From Clonostachys chloroleuca (lineage: Eukaryota > Ascomycota > Sordariomycetes > Hypocreales > Bionectriaceae): a stretch of 64,000 bases of DNA. The stretch covers positions 13,330,001-13,394,000 of the forward strand of contig JBANAY010000004.1 in assembly GCA_037952775.1 (NCBI GenBank), given 5' to 3'. A program made the position numbers and the translations under genes. Shown piece by piece: positions 10,177 through 22,027 of this stretch; positions within the stretch are counted from its first letter, which is position 1, and every line of letters begins with the position of its first letter. The notes under the pieces are model-generated. The model was not told the DNA's origin. It saw nothing but the letters and a program-made list of their open reading frames with translations, and did no database searches.

Positions 10177-12834
10177 ATGCCCAGCGCAGTGTCTGCCCCA
10201 CAAACTCTGTACGACAAGGTCCTGCGGGATCATACTGTCGACGAGAAGGAGGACGGTACTCTTTTGCTGTATATCGGTATGTGATTGGCTGCGCAACTTG
10301 GCCGCTTGCATCGTCGAGGAACACCAGGCTGATTAGACTTGTCTTTCGCAGATCGCCATCTCGTTCATGAAGTGACGTCGCCAGTACGCTCTTCCGCCCG
10401 CTTCCATACTTCCGGGAGCAGAATAGCTTCCCGTTGCATCCGCGCATACTAATTCACCACACAGCAAGCTTTCGAAGGCCTCAAGAATGCTGGCCGCCAA
10501 GTGAGACGGCCAGATTGCACCCTTGCAACCATCGATCACGTACGTATCTCAAGCCGCCTTCGACTCCTGGGTGGGGATAAACCGTTTTTATTAACCGTTT
10601 TTGAATAGAACATCCCCACGACGTCCCGCAAAACCTACAAGGACATCAAGAGCTTCATAGAAGAACCCGACTCCAGGACACAATGTGCTGCCCTCGACGA
10701 CAATGTCCGCGACTTCAATCTGACCTTCTTTGGTCTCGATGATGACAGACAAGGAATTGTTCACGTTGTTGGTCCAGAGCAGGGCTTCACTTTGCCAGGA
10801 ACCACTGTTGTGTGTGGCGATAGTCATACATCTACACATGGCGCCTTTGGGTCTCTTGCCTTTGGCATTGGAACCAGTGAAGTCGAGCATGTCCTCGCTA
10901 CCCAAACCCTCATTTCAAAGCGCAGCAAGAACATGAAGGTCCAGGTTGACGGAGAACTGGCTCCTGGCGTTAGCAGCAAGGATGTTGCTCTCTACGTCAT
11001 CGGTCAGATTGGCACTGCTGGTGGTACAGGCGCTGTCATTGAGTTCTGCGGATCTACCATCCGGAGCCTCAGTATGGAGGCCAGGATGTCCATTTGCAAC
11101 ATGTCCATTGAGGGTGGCGCAAGAGCCGGTATGATTGCCCCTGATCAGACTACCTTTGATTATCTCAGAGGACGACCTCTTGCTCCCGCATATGATAGCC
11201 CTGTGTGGAAGCGCGCCGTTCAGTACTGGTCAACCCTGAAGACAGACGAGGGTGCCAAGTTTGACAAGGAGGTCTACATCAATGCCCAAGATATCCCCCC
11301 GACCATCACTTGGGGTACCTCCCCCGAGGACACCGTCCCCATCACTGGCGTCATCCCCAGCCCCGATGACTTCACAGACCCCAACAAGAAACTGGCTTGC
11401 AAGCGAGCTCTTGAGTACATGGATCTGGTTGCCGGAACCCCCGTACAAGATGTTACCATTGACAAGGTGTTTATCGGTTCTTGCACCAACGCACGAATGG
11501 AAGATCTTCGATCTGCTGCCCGAGTAGTAGAGGGCAAGAAGATTGCCCCCAATGTCAAGCTTGCCATGATCGTTCCTGGGTCCGGTCTGGTGAAGAAGCA
11601 GGCCGAGAGGGAAGGCCTGGACAAGATTTTCGAGGATGCTGGCTTCTCGTGGAGAGAAGCTGGCTGTTCCATGTGCCTGGGAATGTACGTTACTCTGATC
11701 TTTCTCTTCCGTGGAGTCACACCCTAACTAACATTGCTATAGGAACCCTGATATCCTGTCACCTGGAGAACGATGCGCCTCAACATCCAACCGTAACTTT
11801 GAGGGTCGCCAGGGAGCTGGCGGACGGACTCATTTAATGTCCCCTGTCATGGCCGCAGCTGCAGCCATTGCTGGAAAGTTGGCTGATGTGCGCAAGATCG
11901 CTGGACCTGGCCGCTCGTCTCCCGTTGTTAAGACGGAAGTTCATGTCGCTGTTTCTGACCCGGTTGAAGAGGAGCTCTCTGGCGACGATGATCTCGACCG
12001 CATCTTGGATGTTCCCGAGGATGAGCCCCCCACCTCTTCCAGCGCCCCTGCTCCCTCCGGTGGAATGGCCAAGTTCACAGTCCTCAAGGGTATCGCGGCT
12101 CCTCTGGAGCGAGCCAATGTAGATACGGATGCTATCATCCCTAAGCAGTTCCTGAAGACCATCAAGCGAACCGGCTTGGGCAGTGCTTTATTCAACCAGT
12201 GGCGGTATGACGCCTCTGGCAAGGAGAATCCAGATTTCGTCCTGAACAAGGAGCCTTACCGTCAGGCCAAGGTCCTCGTTGTCACAGGCCCCAACTTCGG
12301 TTGCGGCTCAAGTCGTGAGCACGCCCCATGGGCTCTTCTCGACTTTGGCATCCGCAGTATTCTGGCTCCTTCATTTGTAAGCAAAATACTCTAAACCATG
12401 ATTCCTCTTCCATATCCCATACTAACTCATCACGCTAGGCCGATATCCATCAGTCCAACCTGTACAAGAACGGCATGCTCCCCGTTGTCCTAGACGCCGA
12501 GCCCCTTGAGCGAGCTGCAGTTGAGGCCAGAGCCGGCCGAGAGCTGGAGATCGACCTCGAGGCCCAGGTCGTCAGGACCGCCGACGGGCAGGAGATCGGC
12601 AAGTTCGATGTCGAGCCCTTCAAAAAGCACTGCCTCATCAACGGCCTCGATGACATTGGCCTAACATCTCAGCTGGAGAACAAGATCCGAGACTTCGAGA
12701 AGCGAAGAACTCAAAACACTCCCTGGCTGGACGGCTCCGGGTACCTCAAGAGGACCGGCCCCGTCAAGATCTCAGCTGCGCCGGTCCCCAAGACTAACCG
12801 CGGCGAGGTCAAGCAGGACCCCCTCGAGTGGTAA
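10177..12834 (+). CDS. LEU1: 3-isopropylmalate dehydratase (leucine biosynthesis)
   Basis: This aconitase-family iron-sulfur enzyme isomerises 2-isopropylmalate to 3-isopropylmalate, the second step of leucine synthesis. Fungi carry the bacterial LeuC and LeuD parts fused in one chain, as here. Exons are 10177-10276, 10352-10383, 10465-10539, 10609-11684, 11743-12376 and 12439-12834, giving 770 residues. The LeuC part has [12 protein letters not shown] and the 4Fe-4S ligands Cys361 (GSCTN), Cys422 and Cys425 (CSMC). A linker rich in acidic and proline residues (about 500-540) leads to the LeuD swivel domain with [14 protein letters not shown] and [15 protein letters not shown]. Exon 4 starts directly after codon 69. 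Two very short exons (32 and 75 bases) near the 5' end are easily missed by gene finders. Confidence 0.97.
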
Positions 12835-14653
12835 CCAAGCAAACGTGAAAGAAAGGAAAAAAAAAGAATGACAAAAGAACCCAAAAAAAGTTGAATGCAA
12901 AAAGTTTAGTTGTTTATTGACGGATGATGTGTACATGCCAAGTTTACGAATTCAAATGCGCATATAGCCTTTCCTTTGAAACGCTTTCATTATTCCAGTC
13001 CCATTGTTCTATAGTAATTCTGTTCTCGAAATCCACAGCAAGCTCAGCAGTCCCCGTAAGAGGGTCTTGACTATTGAATGCGCCTACAATCTTATAGCCG
13101 TCCCCATCACATAGCCGCCGTTAAAAGCAGCGCTGAATTTGTGGCGCCCGGGAGGAGCCCATGGATCATTCCGTGCCACAGGCTCGAGCACGGCCTGCCT
13201 TGCTTCCCTACCTAGTTCAATATGCATCCCTCCCCAACACCCACCGCAGGTCCACACGCGTTTCCATCTCATGACTCGAACCCAGCCCTCGAACGCCCCA
13301 AGATGGGTGAAACCAGTGCGAGACAACCGGCTAGCTACACCTGCTGAGCTATAACAGGTGACGTTTGAAGCCATCTACCCTTTCTCCCCAACTACCAGGT
13401 GGAGCCAGCTCAAGCGGGCAACGCCGTGCGGTCTGTTGGCCCAGCGTCGCATCCTAGACGGGGCAAGGCAAGAGGGGAAGGGCCGAGTGGTGCAGGCCGT
13501 CTCCTAGCGCCAGACGAGTTCATGCGGGCGAGGTTATTACACAGATGGCTTGCATGACGAGAGCGGCTGGGAGCTCCTTTGCGTCATTGGACCTGCGCAG
13601 CTGTTTTCTCTCTTCCCGAGCCGCGGGTAGAAGGGACCAGCCACCCGAACGGAGCAGCACCTCGAGGTGTGATGATACTACCCAGGGCTGGGATGGGCAA
13701 TGTAACCAGCTCCTCATTTCTGCCTCTATTGTTGCCCGAGTTAGGAAAGATGTCCAGGTTGTTCGTTATTGAGCACCGGTGAAGTACCATGTATTCACAC
13801 TCGACATCAATCTTCAGCGGCTACTCTACCGATTTGCTCTGTTGGCGGGACCGAGCAGCCGATATCGCTGTTGATCCTGGCACCGTGTTAGTGTTTGAAC
13901 CAATAGCGTGGATGATTCTAGTCATAGGGCTGTATTGATTGCTACTGTACATCACAATTTAACCTTGGGTTGAATTGAGAATCCCTTCATGGACACTCGG
14001 CGTGAATAGCTTGGTCTCACCCCTCTTGCCTGCTTTGCCAGACCATCGCCGTTTATGCGGGCTACTGGCAGGCGCCACATCTCGTAGTCCCAAATACTGC
14101 ATGTATATATGTATATTGATACATCTACGTAGCTTGACTTCAGCAACTACGTTTTTGTTCATGACTTCCTTGAAAAGGCGGACTTAGATGACAACATGGC
14201 AAGGGAGATCAAGGATGAGTACATGGAATGGCTGATGTTCTTAATGAAGAAGACCAACTCGTCTGAATGGTATGCTACACAGTCAGCGGGGACGAACCCA
14301 AGTCTTCGTACAAATACATGCCATCTTCCAACGGCCGCGTCTGCTAAGCGCAGATTTACTCAAATTGACTTTTCATTACTTGCTGCTACTGAGGAAAGCC
14401 ACGTTTACATGGCCTATTAAAGTTGTGGAACAACAGCAGCCTTGTCCAACCGAGCCTTATTGCATTTGAAACCTAAAAAGAACAACACCTGGTAGCTCGT
14501 GGAGATCTAGCCAAGTATCAACCAGCGCCGTAGACATTCTATACATTTGCCCCATATTTACCTAGCCAAAAGCCCATATGAATCAAGCAGAAAGGAAAGA
14601 TGCGCCTTTTTGTTTTCGGAAAACCAGAACTTACGCTCAAACCTCTAGGTTGT
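12835..14653. other. Convergent intergenic region between LEU1 and the ZIP gene
   Basis: The 1.8 kb between two stop codons has no supported protein gene. Its one notable item is a minus-strand tRNA-like segment at 13272-13351. The open frames of 60-100 codons here have no family resemblance. Confidence 0.5.
13272..13351 (-). other. tRNA-like relic or SINE head with Pol III A and B boxes
   Basis: Read on the minus strand, TAGCTCAGCAGG (13351-13340) is a perfect match to the A-box consensus TRGCNNAGYNGG. GGTTCGAGTCA (13282-13272) matches 10 of 11 bases of the B box GGTTCGANTCC. The 57 bases between them exceed the usual 32-45, leaving room for an intron or insertion. I could not pair the acceptor stem or the T stem, and no T-run terminator follows closely, so a functional tRNA is unlikely. 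A decayed tRNA or the head of a tRNA-derived SINE are both possible. Confidence 0.35.
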
Positions 14654-16064
14654 CTAATGGTGATGGTGGCCGCCAAGCTGAGCCAGCAGAGGCAATAGCA
14701 TGCCTCCAACCGTGGCAAGGGTATCTATCATCTGCGGTCCCTTTGGTTGGCGCGGGCTACCGCTTTCGGAGTAGCCGTTCTGTGTCGTGTTGGAATCGTG
14801 AGAACCATCGTCGTTCATGGCGTGCATGGCGACATACCTATGACCGAAGCGAATAAAGACATTAGCGGCTCGAAAGCGAAATAAACTCCCATGGGGCACC
14901 GAAACTTACAAGAACGTGCCTCCTGAGAACAGAAGCAGCATACCAGTCCACCACTTTCCAGCATCACCGTCCATGTTACCACCGCCAAGAATGGTGATAA
15001 GTAACCAAGTCGTCAATGCACCAGCGGGAGCAGCCAAGCTGAAGACCATCAGATGAGCCCTGGCAGCGCGTTTCGAAAGACCCTGCTTCAAGAGCACCGA
15101 AGTCAATCCAAACGACGCGGGAGCCTTGTGAATCATGATGGCGACAAAGACGATGAACCCGAGTTGCGTATCGGAGGCGGTGGAAGAGGCTCCCATCGCG
15201 ATACCATCGGCTGCGGCGTGAATGACAAGTCCAAGGGTCGTGGCCAAGCTTCGCGAGCCCTTGCCGGTGGACGAGAATGCACCCAAGAAGCTGTCGTTCT
15301 CATCCAGCCTTGGAGAGGGCTCCCCATTAAGGTTGTCCAAGCTGACATGGCGAGGCTGTGGAGGTTGCTGGAAACGCTCGCTCGCATGCTTCGGGATCCT
15401 CTCTATCAGGAACATCAAGGCAAAGCCCAAAACAAGCGAGAGTCCAATTTCAAAAGCAGGCACTTCCACGTGCCCCTCTGCATGATCATGACTGTGTTCC
15501 TTTTCACCTGAACCGTGATCATGCTCATCTCTAGTTTGGACAGTCCTAGGCACAATGATTTCAGGGGGTGCGATTCCGACCTCGGCCTCATTCACATTCT
15601 CGCGGGTACCGACATTTGGTAGATCATCATCGTAATGGACGCGGGGCCCGAATTCCGAGGCAAAGTCGTAACTGGAGATGATAGCCCGCACATTATGAGT
15701 CTGGGCCACTTTGGACTTTGCCACGGCGGCGGCAGTAGCGGCTTCAATGCCCTCGGGTATAATGATAATGAGGGACGTGCCGACCAGGACACCGACACCG
15801 ATGCTTGAAATGAATCGCATCTGAGACTGTGAGAGCGTCATAGATAGGGGCAGAGAGCCGGCCAGAAAAGAGCTTGAGATTCCATTAGTCAGTTTTCCAC
15901 TTTCACACATGTAAGAGATTCTGTCAACAGGAGACCTACGCCACAGCCATGACAGCCTGCCGAGGTGAATTAGCATCTTGTATAGTACGATAAATGAGAG
16001 AAGACACCGTCTGGGTGTAGAATGGACTTACACATAGTGCCAGTAATAAGATAAGCCCGGACAT
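14654..16064 (-). CDS. ZIP family zinc transporter (SLC39A9/ZIP9-like)
   Basis: This multi-pass metal transporter probably moves zinc toward the cytosol across the Golgi or another endomembrane, by family. Exons 16064-16032, 15956-15940, 15872-14910 and 14837-14654 give 398 residues. Splicing the 33-base and 17-base exons yields MSGLILLLALCAVMAVASF, the first membrane segment. SIGVGVLVGTSLIIIIPEGI forms the next helix. A histidine-rich loop (DEHDHGSGEKEHSHDHAEGH) lies in the middle. The metal-binding helices have HAAADGIAMGAS and MIHKAPASFGL, typical of ZIP helices IV and V, followed by LGGGN and a last helix before the C-terminal HHHH. The gene diverges from an NFKBIL1-like gene 717 bases away. 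The subfamily is inferred from the N-terminus and the short second half. Confidence 0.9.
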
Positions 16065-16781
16065 CTTGATGACTAGAGGGATAGACAGTAGCTCATGCCT
16101 ATCCGGGAATTGGGTTGAGAGAGCCTATCTACACCCCATTGGCTTCAGAAATAGGTCGCAAGAACAGATAGAGAGAGCGTCAGGTTCCGTCGGCGAGAGA
16201 CAAGGACGAAAAGGCGGATAGGCGCGTGGACCTTGCTGGATCGCAATGCAAATAGAAGCCAGGCTTTTCCCGGGATCTCCACCCTAGCTTGAGGTCTTGG
16301 CGGTAGAAGCAGTTGCTCTGGTTGTCGTCTGCGGCTCAGGCCTGGCCCGGGAGTTCAGTGCTGCGGTGCGTGATCTGTGCCGCTCTGCAATGACGAGGTA
16401 AGTGAGAAATACGTGAATTGACGAGGCCGTCTCCTGAAGCTCCTGAATGCCGCCTGCCTCTATAGCTTGGTGAGAGCTGACAGGGTGGCCACTAGTGGGA
16501 ATTAGTGGCTGTAGGCATTAATAGTCGGGCTTGAGACAAGCGCTGCGTCAGTTCCGTGGCGGGGCTGCCAAAAAGGAGTGGGACCATCCGCGAAACTCCA
16601 TCAAGAATACTGGAACTCTGATTGGACTCATATCACTCAAAGAGCCGACTGCAACTGCCTATCGGACTGCATCGAGCTTGCACCAGGCGACCGCTATCGC
16701 AACAAGGGTTCATATTATCACCGCACGCTCGCTCTTGGGTATGCCGCGCGTGTAGAAAACCTTTGACATGGCGCTCCCAAG
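16065..16781. promoter_or_regulatory. Divergent promoter region, ZIP transporter and NFKBIL1-like gene
   Basis: This 717-base spacer lies between two head-to-head start codons. I looked for a zinc-responsive element of the yeast Zap1 type and saw none. No gene is supported. Confidence 0.5.
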
Positions 16782-17807
16782 ATGAACGACACCCTCCAAT
16801 CGCCAAAACGGCGTCACATTCTCTCTTCCATCAATCCAGACGAGGACGATGATCGCCCCAAGAAGAGCTCTCGACGCCGGCGCTCCCGCTCACGCTCACC
16901 CAAACCGCACCGCGATCACAAGGAGAGCAAAGAGGAACAAGATGGGGATCCCAACGCACCCAGGCGCTCCCGCCTACGCCTGAAAGACCACAAGTCATCC
17001 CGGCGGCGACGCTCACGCTCTCGCGACAGCCGGCGCCACCACCACCACGAATCATCATCCTCCTCCCATCGCCGCCACCGTCGGCACCGAGATCTCCCAC
17101 GGTCCCCCACCCCTCCCAACCCGTTCGAGCCCGAACCTCTCGACCGCGAGGCCGCCTTCCGTGAATCCCTATTCGACGCCATGGCGGACGACGAGGGCGC
17201 CCTCTACTGGGAGGGAGTCTACGGGCAGCCCGTCCACGTCTACTCCAACGAGCGGGTGGGGCCCCAGGGCGAGCTGGAGCGCATGTCAGACGAGGAGTAC
17301 GCGGCGTACGTGAGGCAGAAGATGTGGGAGAAGACCCACGCGGGGCTGATGGAGGAGCGCGCCCGGCGCGAGGAGGCGCGCAAGAACAAGGAGAAGGAGG
17401 AGGCCCACCAACGGAAACTAAAGGAGCAGATGGACGAGAGCCTACGGCGGGGAGAGGAGCGCAGGCAGCGCAAGGAGTGGGTGAGAAGATGGGAAGAGTA
17501 CAACGAGGCGTGGGCGAGATGGGATGAAGGCCCAACTGCGTCTTCTCTACCCTGGCCGTCTAAAAGTGGCGATCAGAGCAGTATAGACGAGAAGACGGTC
17601 AAAGGTTTCTTGATCAACTGCCTAAAACATGAGGAGAAGGGAGAGAAGGGTTTCTTGACCAAGCTGAAGGAGGAGCGAGTGCGCTGGCATCCAGACAAGA
17701 TTCAACAGAAGCTGGGAGGTCAGGTGGCCGAGGATACGATGAGGAAAGTGACGGCCATTTTCCAGATTATTGATCGTCTTTGGTCGGACATGCGAGATGG
17801 CAAGTGA
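16782..17807 (+). CDS. NFKBIL1-like protein with RS-rich N-terminus and J-like C-terminus
   Basis: A single exon of 341 residues. Residues 20-110 are rich in arginine-serine and arginine-histidine, including RSRSRSPKPHRDHK and SRRRRSRSRDSRRHHHHE, as in nuclear splicing-linked proteins. The middle has PFEPEPLDREAAFRESLFDA and a long charged helix (about 185-250) likely to form a coiled coil. The end has VRWHPDKIQQKLGG, which recalls the HPD signature of J domains and is found at this place in fungal NF-kappa-B inhibitor-like 1 homologues. Animal relatives have been tied to mRNA processing. Ankyrin repeats of the animal protein are not evident here. The start at 16782 is the first ATG of the frame. 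GC content is high in the middle, with a long antisense open frame that is a by-product of codon bias. Confidence 0.75.
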   Translation: MNDTLQSPKRRHILSSINPDEDDDRPKKSSRRRRSRSRSPKPHRDHKESKEEQDGDPNAPRRSRLRLKDHKSSRRRRSRSRDSRRHHHHESSSSSHRRHRRHRDLPRSPTPPNPFEPEPLDREAAFRESLFDAMADDEGALYWEGVYGQPVHVYSNERVGPQGELERMSDEEYAAYVRQKMWEKTHAGLMEERARREEARKNKEKEEAHQRKLKEQMDESLRRGEERRQRKEWVRRWEEYNEAWARWDEGPTASSLPWPSKSGDQSSIDEKTVKGFLINCLKHEEKGEKGFLTKLKEERVRWHPDKIQQKLGGQVAEDTMRKVTAIFQIIDRLWSDMRDGK

Positions 17808-18239
17808 CCTTGAATGGTCACAAATAGGTTTCTTTATGCTTCTCTATATACCCATTGGTTCTTGTTTTTTGTTAGAATACACTTAGGCTTCATTGATATG
17901 AGGATCAGCATATGATTTTCAGGTTCACGACAGTCATGGCAGAACCAAAATTCCAGGCACGTGAATAAATGGCGTAATTGGTTCATTTCATTGATTGGCA
18001 GCCGTACGTATACATAATTCTCATGTCATAACCGATGCTCATGCTCTCCATGCCGTCAGAAAAAAACAAAGTCCCAAATGCGGAAGTAGACAGGAGCGCA
18101 TCTTCTTTGTGTAAGTGCCTGTATCCTCCAGAACGAATAAAATGCACAATATTAGTCAACGGGGTATTATGTGACTTCTCCCCAAGCTTTTCACCTTCGC
18201 CCAGCAGATCTGATCCTCCGCCACTTGCATGAAAGGCAT
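17808..18239. other. Convergent intergenic region
   Basis: The 432 bases between two stop codons are AT-rich 3' sequence with no supported gene, repeat or RNA. Confidence 0.55.
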
Positions 18240-18820
18240 CTACAGGTTGAAGAAGACGGCAGCACCGCCGACCATGCCGAGCACGGCGAGGGTGACGGTG
18301 GGGAGGGTGGCGCCGCTGTCATTGTTGCTGCTGCCGGTGGCGCTGGCGGAGGCGCCGGTGGAAGAGCCCTTGAGCTCGTTGACGGCGTTGCTGGCACGGC
18401 TCTTGAACTCCTCGACGGCGCTGGAGATCTCGCCAGCCTCGGAGGTGGCGCTGGCCTTGGCGTCGCCGGTGGCAGTGGCGATGACGTTGCTCAGGGAGGA
18501 TTGGCGGGAGGCGGCGTCGGCAGTAACAGAAGCGACGACGCTGTTGATCACACTCTGAGCGTTGTCCGCGTTGGCGGAGGCAGCGGTCTTGATCTCGTTG
18601 ATGACGGAGGAGAGGCCGTTACCGGCGCCGTCCCAGATGCTCTTGATGTCGTCACCGAGGTTGTCGAAGAAGTCGCCAATGTCAGGGTTGGGCTGGGCCT
18701 CAGCCTTTAGGAAAGAATGTTAGTAATGTGGTTAATTGGTGAGTTCTGGTTGATCGTTCAACATACCTTGACCTGGGAGACGGCAGCGAGGCCGGAAAGG
18801 AGGACAGTGGAGAACTTCAT
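18240..18820 (-). CDS. Small secreted GPI-anchored alanine/serine-rich protein, function unknown
   Basis: Two exons, 18820-18767 and 18704-18240, encode 172 residues. MKFSTVLLSGLAAVSQVKAE is a typical signal peptide with likely cleavage near the exon junction. The mature part is rich in alanine, serine and asparagine and forms predicted amphipathic helices (DFFDNLGDDIKSIWDGAGNG, then VINSVVASVTADAASRQSS). The end, SSNNDSG followed by the hydrophobic ATLPTVTLAVLGMVGGAAVF, is a GPI-attachment signal, so the product probably sits in the plasma membrane or cell wall. There are no cysteines in the mature chain. I recognise no named family. The gene is preceded by a 3.2 kb upstream region. Confidence 0.8.
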
Positions 18821-21800
18821 GTTGGTGAGTTTGGTTGTTGAAGTGGTTTGTTGTCTAGGTGTGCTAGGGTGGATAGGCTTGAGAAGAGAAGATAGCAAGC
18901 GATTGGGAGAGGATGATGATGAACAACATGACCCAAGGGGGAGGAGCACGGCTTAATTATACTTGGGCAGGCACGAAGGCGAGCTCCCACTTCCCTGAAG
19001 CAATCGGGACGTGCTTGGCTTGCATCAGACCCGCGAGGTCCCTCAGGGCCAAGCCAAGGTACCAGTGCTACATTGATGCTTGGCAAATACACAGGGGGGC
19101 TGCTGTCGTCGTCGCTTGAGGCTGGGGTTGGCCAATGCATGGCTGTGCATCATGAAATCTCATCTCAGCCCCATACCCGTACCCATTCCCATTTGCACAA
19201 TTCCCAGAGCTAGGCATGAGAAACTGCCCAGTCCGGTCTAGGTCCTACGTAGCACGTTGCACCTTGATGCTGATCAGAGAACATCGCTCTCGCAGCGAAA
19301 TTGCCCTGCAGGGCGCAAGTAAGCTCGCCCTTCGCATCTTGCTTCCCTTTTTCTGACTGACGCGGGACATTGCAGGCGAAACCGCCAAGGCTTCACTAGC
19401 CATGTAATAGCCCGGGGCCAGATGTAAGACAGCCTCTGTTAATTAATCAATGTGTTTGCAGTGCATACTAACTAGGACACGAGATGCAGGTGAGCATCAA
19501 GTTGGAGCCCATCACGAATCATGACACCCACGTCCACACACTCAACAAGGCGGGACTTCGGGTTCGGGTCATCCTGGACCCAAGTTCCAAATCTCGCACG
19601 GCAAACCATCCATCATGGGCCGCAGTGCCCATGCCCGGGCAGAGGATAACTCCACAAAGAATATGGGGACTTGCAGGTACCAAACCAACTCGCTGCCTCC
19701 GATTTGCACCAGAGCTATGACATAGTGTCCCAGCCGGGTCTAGTTGACCAACCATGACATCGGCCTAATCCGCCAAAACCCCCAGAACAAAAATACCATA
19801 TCCAACGGCTGGCTCTCGGCAGCACCTCGTTGCTTCTCCTGTCTCGGCATCGACGTCTCCATTATGTCACAAACGCCCGATGCTGGCATTTCACATCGGT
19901 CAGATGCACACAGATCCTACACAGCAAAGAATGCGGTCTGCTCATCAAACACGGGCTCCATCCCTCCCTCACACGACATATAAGCTCATCAGCCAAGCAC
20001 CAAAAGAAAGGACCACGGTTTTGGGCTGGCGGGTGGGGCTGGAACAGGGGGCACCAAGGCAAAACGCCAGAGACAAAATGAAGCAAAAGGCTCCAGGAGT
20101 GTTTCCCTGTCTCATTGCGTCGTTGGGGCCGCCACTGGGACGCTTTTCAGTCTGGGTGACGCCTCGGGACAATCCCAATCCTGCCAGCATGCTTCCTGGT
20201 GCTCTAAGGTAGAGTTCGCCTCATGGCACACATGACCCGGGTACAGTACGCTGTGGTGAAGCTTAAAATAGGAATAATAGTCCGGGGATTTCAAAGCGTT
20301 GTGGCTTGGGCTAAAAAACCCACCGATTCACAGTGGCTAACACTAGTGCAGTAGTGGCATCTCGTGTCTCTCAGCATTGAATGATGCTGGCTCAGCCTGG
20401 CTGGGGCCCCAATGCATACGTAGGCAGGTTACACAATGCGACACAACTCCGAGACATCTGCCACACACACCAGCATGATACAATGCCTATCTAGTAATTT
20501 ATACCTCGGATTCTGAATCAATCGCATGACTGTTAACAGCCGAGCTTCAGAGTGCTTGGAAGCGGGCATATTCTGATACGGGAATTCCTGATGCGTTTTG
20601 GAAAGAAGGATTGAGTATCTACTCAATCGAGTCTTACAGAGCAACCCAGCAGCTGCAAAAACACACCGGATACGCCGCGAACAGGCAGCCAATCCTCGTT
20701 GAAATGATACAAGCTGAGACCGGATCTGATCAATTCCGACTTATCACGTGCTTTCACATGTGCGTCCGAGCTGCGATACCGGCACCTGCTCCAACATTCG
20801 AGACCATTGTGATGGTAGTCGGCTCGTGTGTTATTGTATGCCCTAGACGATGAAATCACCAATTTGCATACTCGTTGTCATGAAAAGGAATGAATGTCTG
20901 CGCATAGAAAGAAATATAGGAAGAGCCGCAAAAGACCCACGATCGGTAGCTGCCATGAAGTAGGTTTCGTAGGAGTTATCGCAGTTATTCTCTTCCAGCG
21001 CCAAGCGAGCCAGTACTTGCATCAGGAGCCGGGAGAATGCAATACAGATAGGTACCTTGTCCCTTGACTTCCTGCTATCACACTGATCAAGACGAATATC
21101 GCGACAACATTTCCGAGCCCATACACGTTGTCTATGACAGTTATCAATTATTACGTAGGTGGGCACTCCTCCGTAGGTGGTTTACTTGGCCATCATGCAT
21201 GGAGTTGCTTAGGCCTTTCTATAACTCACCAGGAACTATAATAATTAGCGCCAAGCGTTCTGTATCACAGATTAGTATGTTCACAGCTGGATATCAGCTT
21301 AGTAGCCAAGGTCCTTGAAGTTGAATTGGTGCTAGGGGTTTTCATTCTCTTCTCCATTGATAGATATTCTCGACTTTAACGATGCCAAGTTCTCTTTAGA
21401 ATCCACTAGTAAAAATCGTTGCGCCATCCACAACTAACGGCAATTTGGGTAGCCTTCCCGTGGTATTCGGCATGCTTCCGCCCAGGTGGGGAAACCAGAA
21501 TGGTTTCCCCAGAAAGCGGTCGAAGATATTGGTTGCGAGGCTGCAAGATGTCGTTACATTTGTTTCGTAGAGGAGCATCCGGCAAAGATCCGAACTTGAA
21601 AATTAGCCTTCTGCAGGTAGTCAACCCTTCTTTCTCTCTCTCTAACGAGACCGACCAAGTAACTACGTACTGTCATGCGACTCATCGGACGAGTTTGTCG
21701 CCCTGCAGCTCACAAGACGAGTATACGAGCCATGCGTTCATCCTGCCGTTTGTGAACCAAGTCTATATTTTTCACCTCGTCTCCCAGCAAAATGTACGCT

Positions 21801-22027
21801 CTCTTCCTCTGATAAGATGCACCTTTCCGCAGCGTATACAGACCCCGTCAAGGTGAGACGATGGGCTTACAGCATCCTCATCCCGCACGAGTCAGGCCAA
21901 TTATCCCTCCGTCTCCACCTTCCGGGGAACACCGACCGATAACACCTTCGCCGCGGGGCTCAGATCCCGAATCTTCTATCCGCGTCCATCATATGATTCA
22001 TAACGACGAAGAGCAGACGACGCCGCC
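18821..22027. other. Long divergent intergenic region, no gene supported
   Basis: This stretch of 3.2 kb lies between the GPI-protein start and the FAD synthase start. Frames of up to 145 codons at 21419-21856 and 110 at 19880-20212 show no motif, intron-linked extension or family resemblance. No tRNA or obvious tandem repeat was found. It may hold long upstream regulatory sequence or a noncoding transcript, but nothing in the sequence shows this. Confidence 0.45.

Noticed and set aside
16831..17535. 234-codon antisense frame inside the NFKBIL1-like gene
   Set aside because: It is the mirror of a GC-rich, arginine-rich coding region; the sense frame has clear family motifs.
18171..18710. 179-codon plus-strand frame opposite the GPI-protein gene
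   Set aside because: Valine/glycine/alanine-rich shadow of the sense gene, which has a signal peptide, intron and GPI signal.
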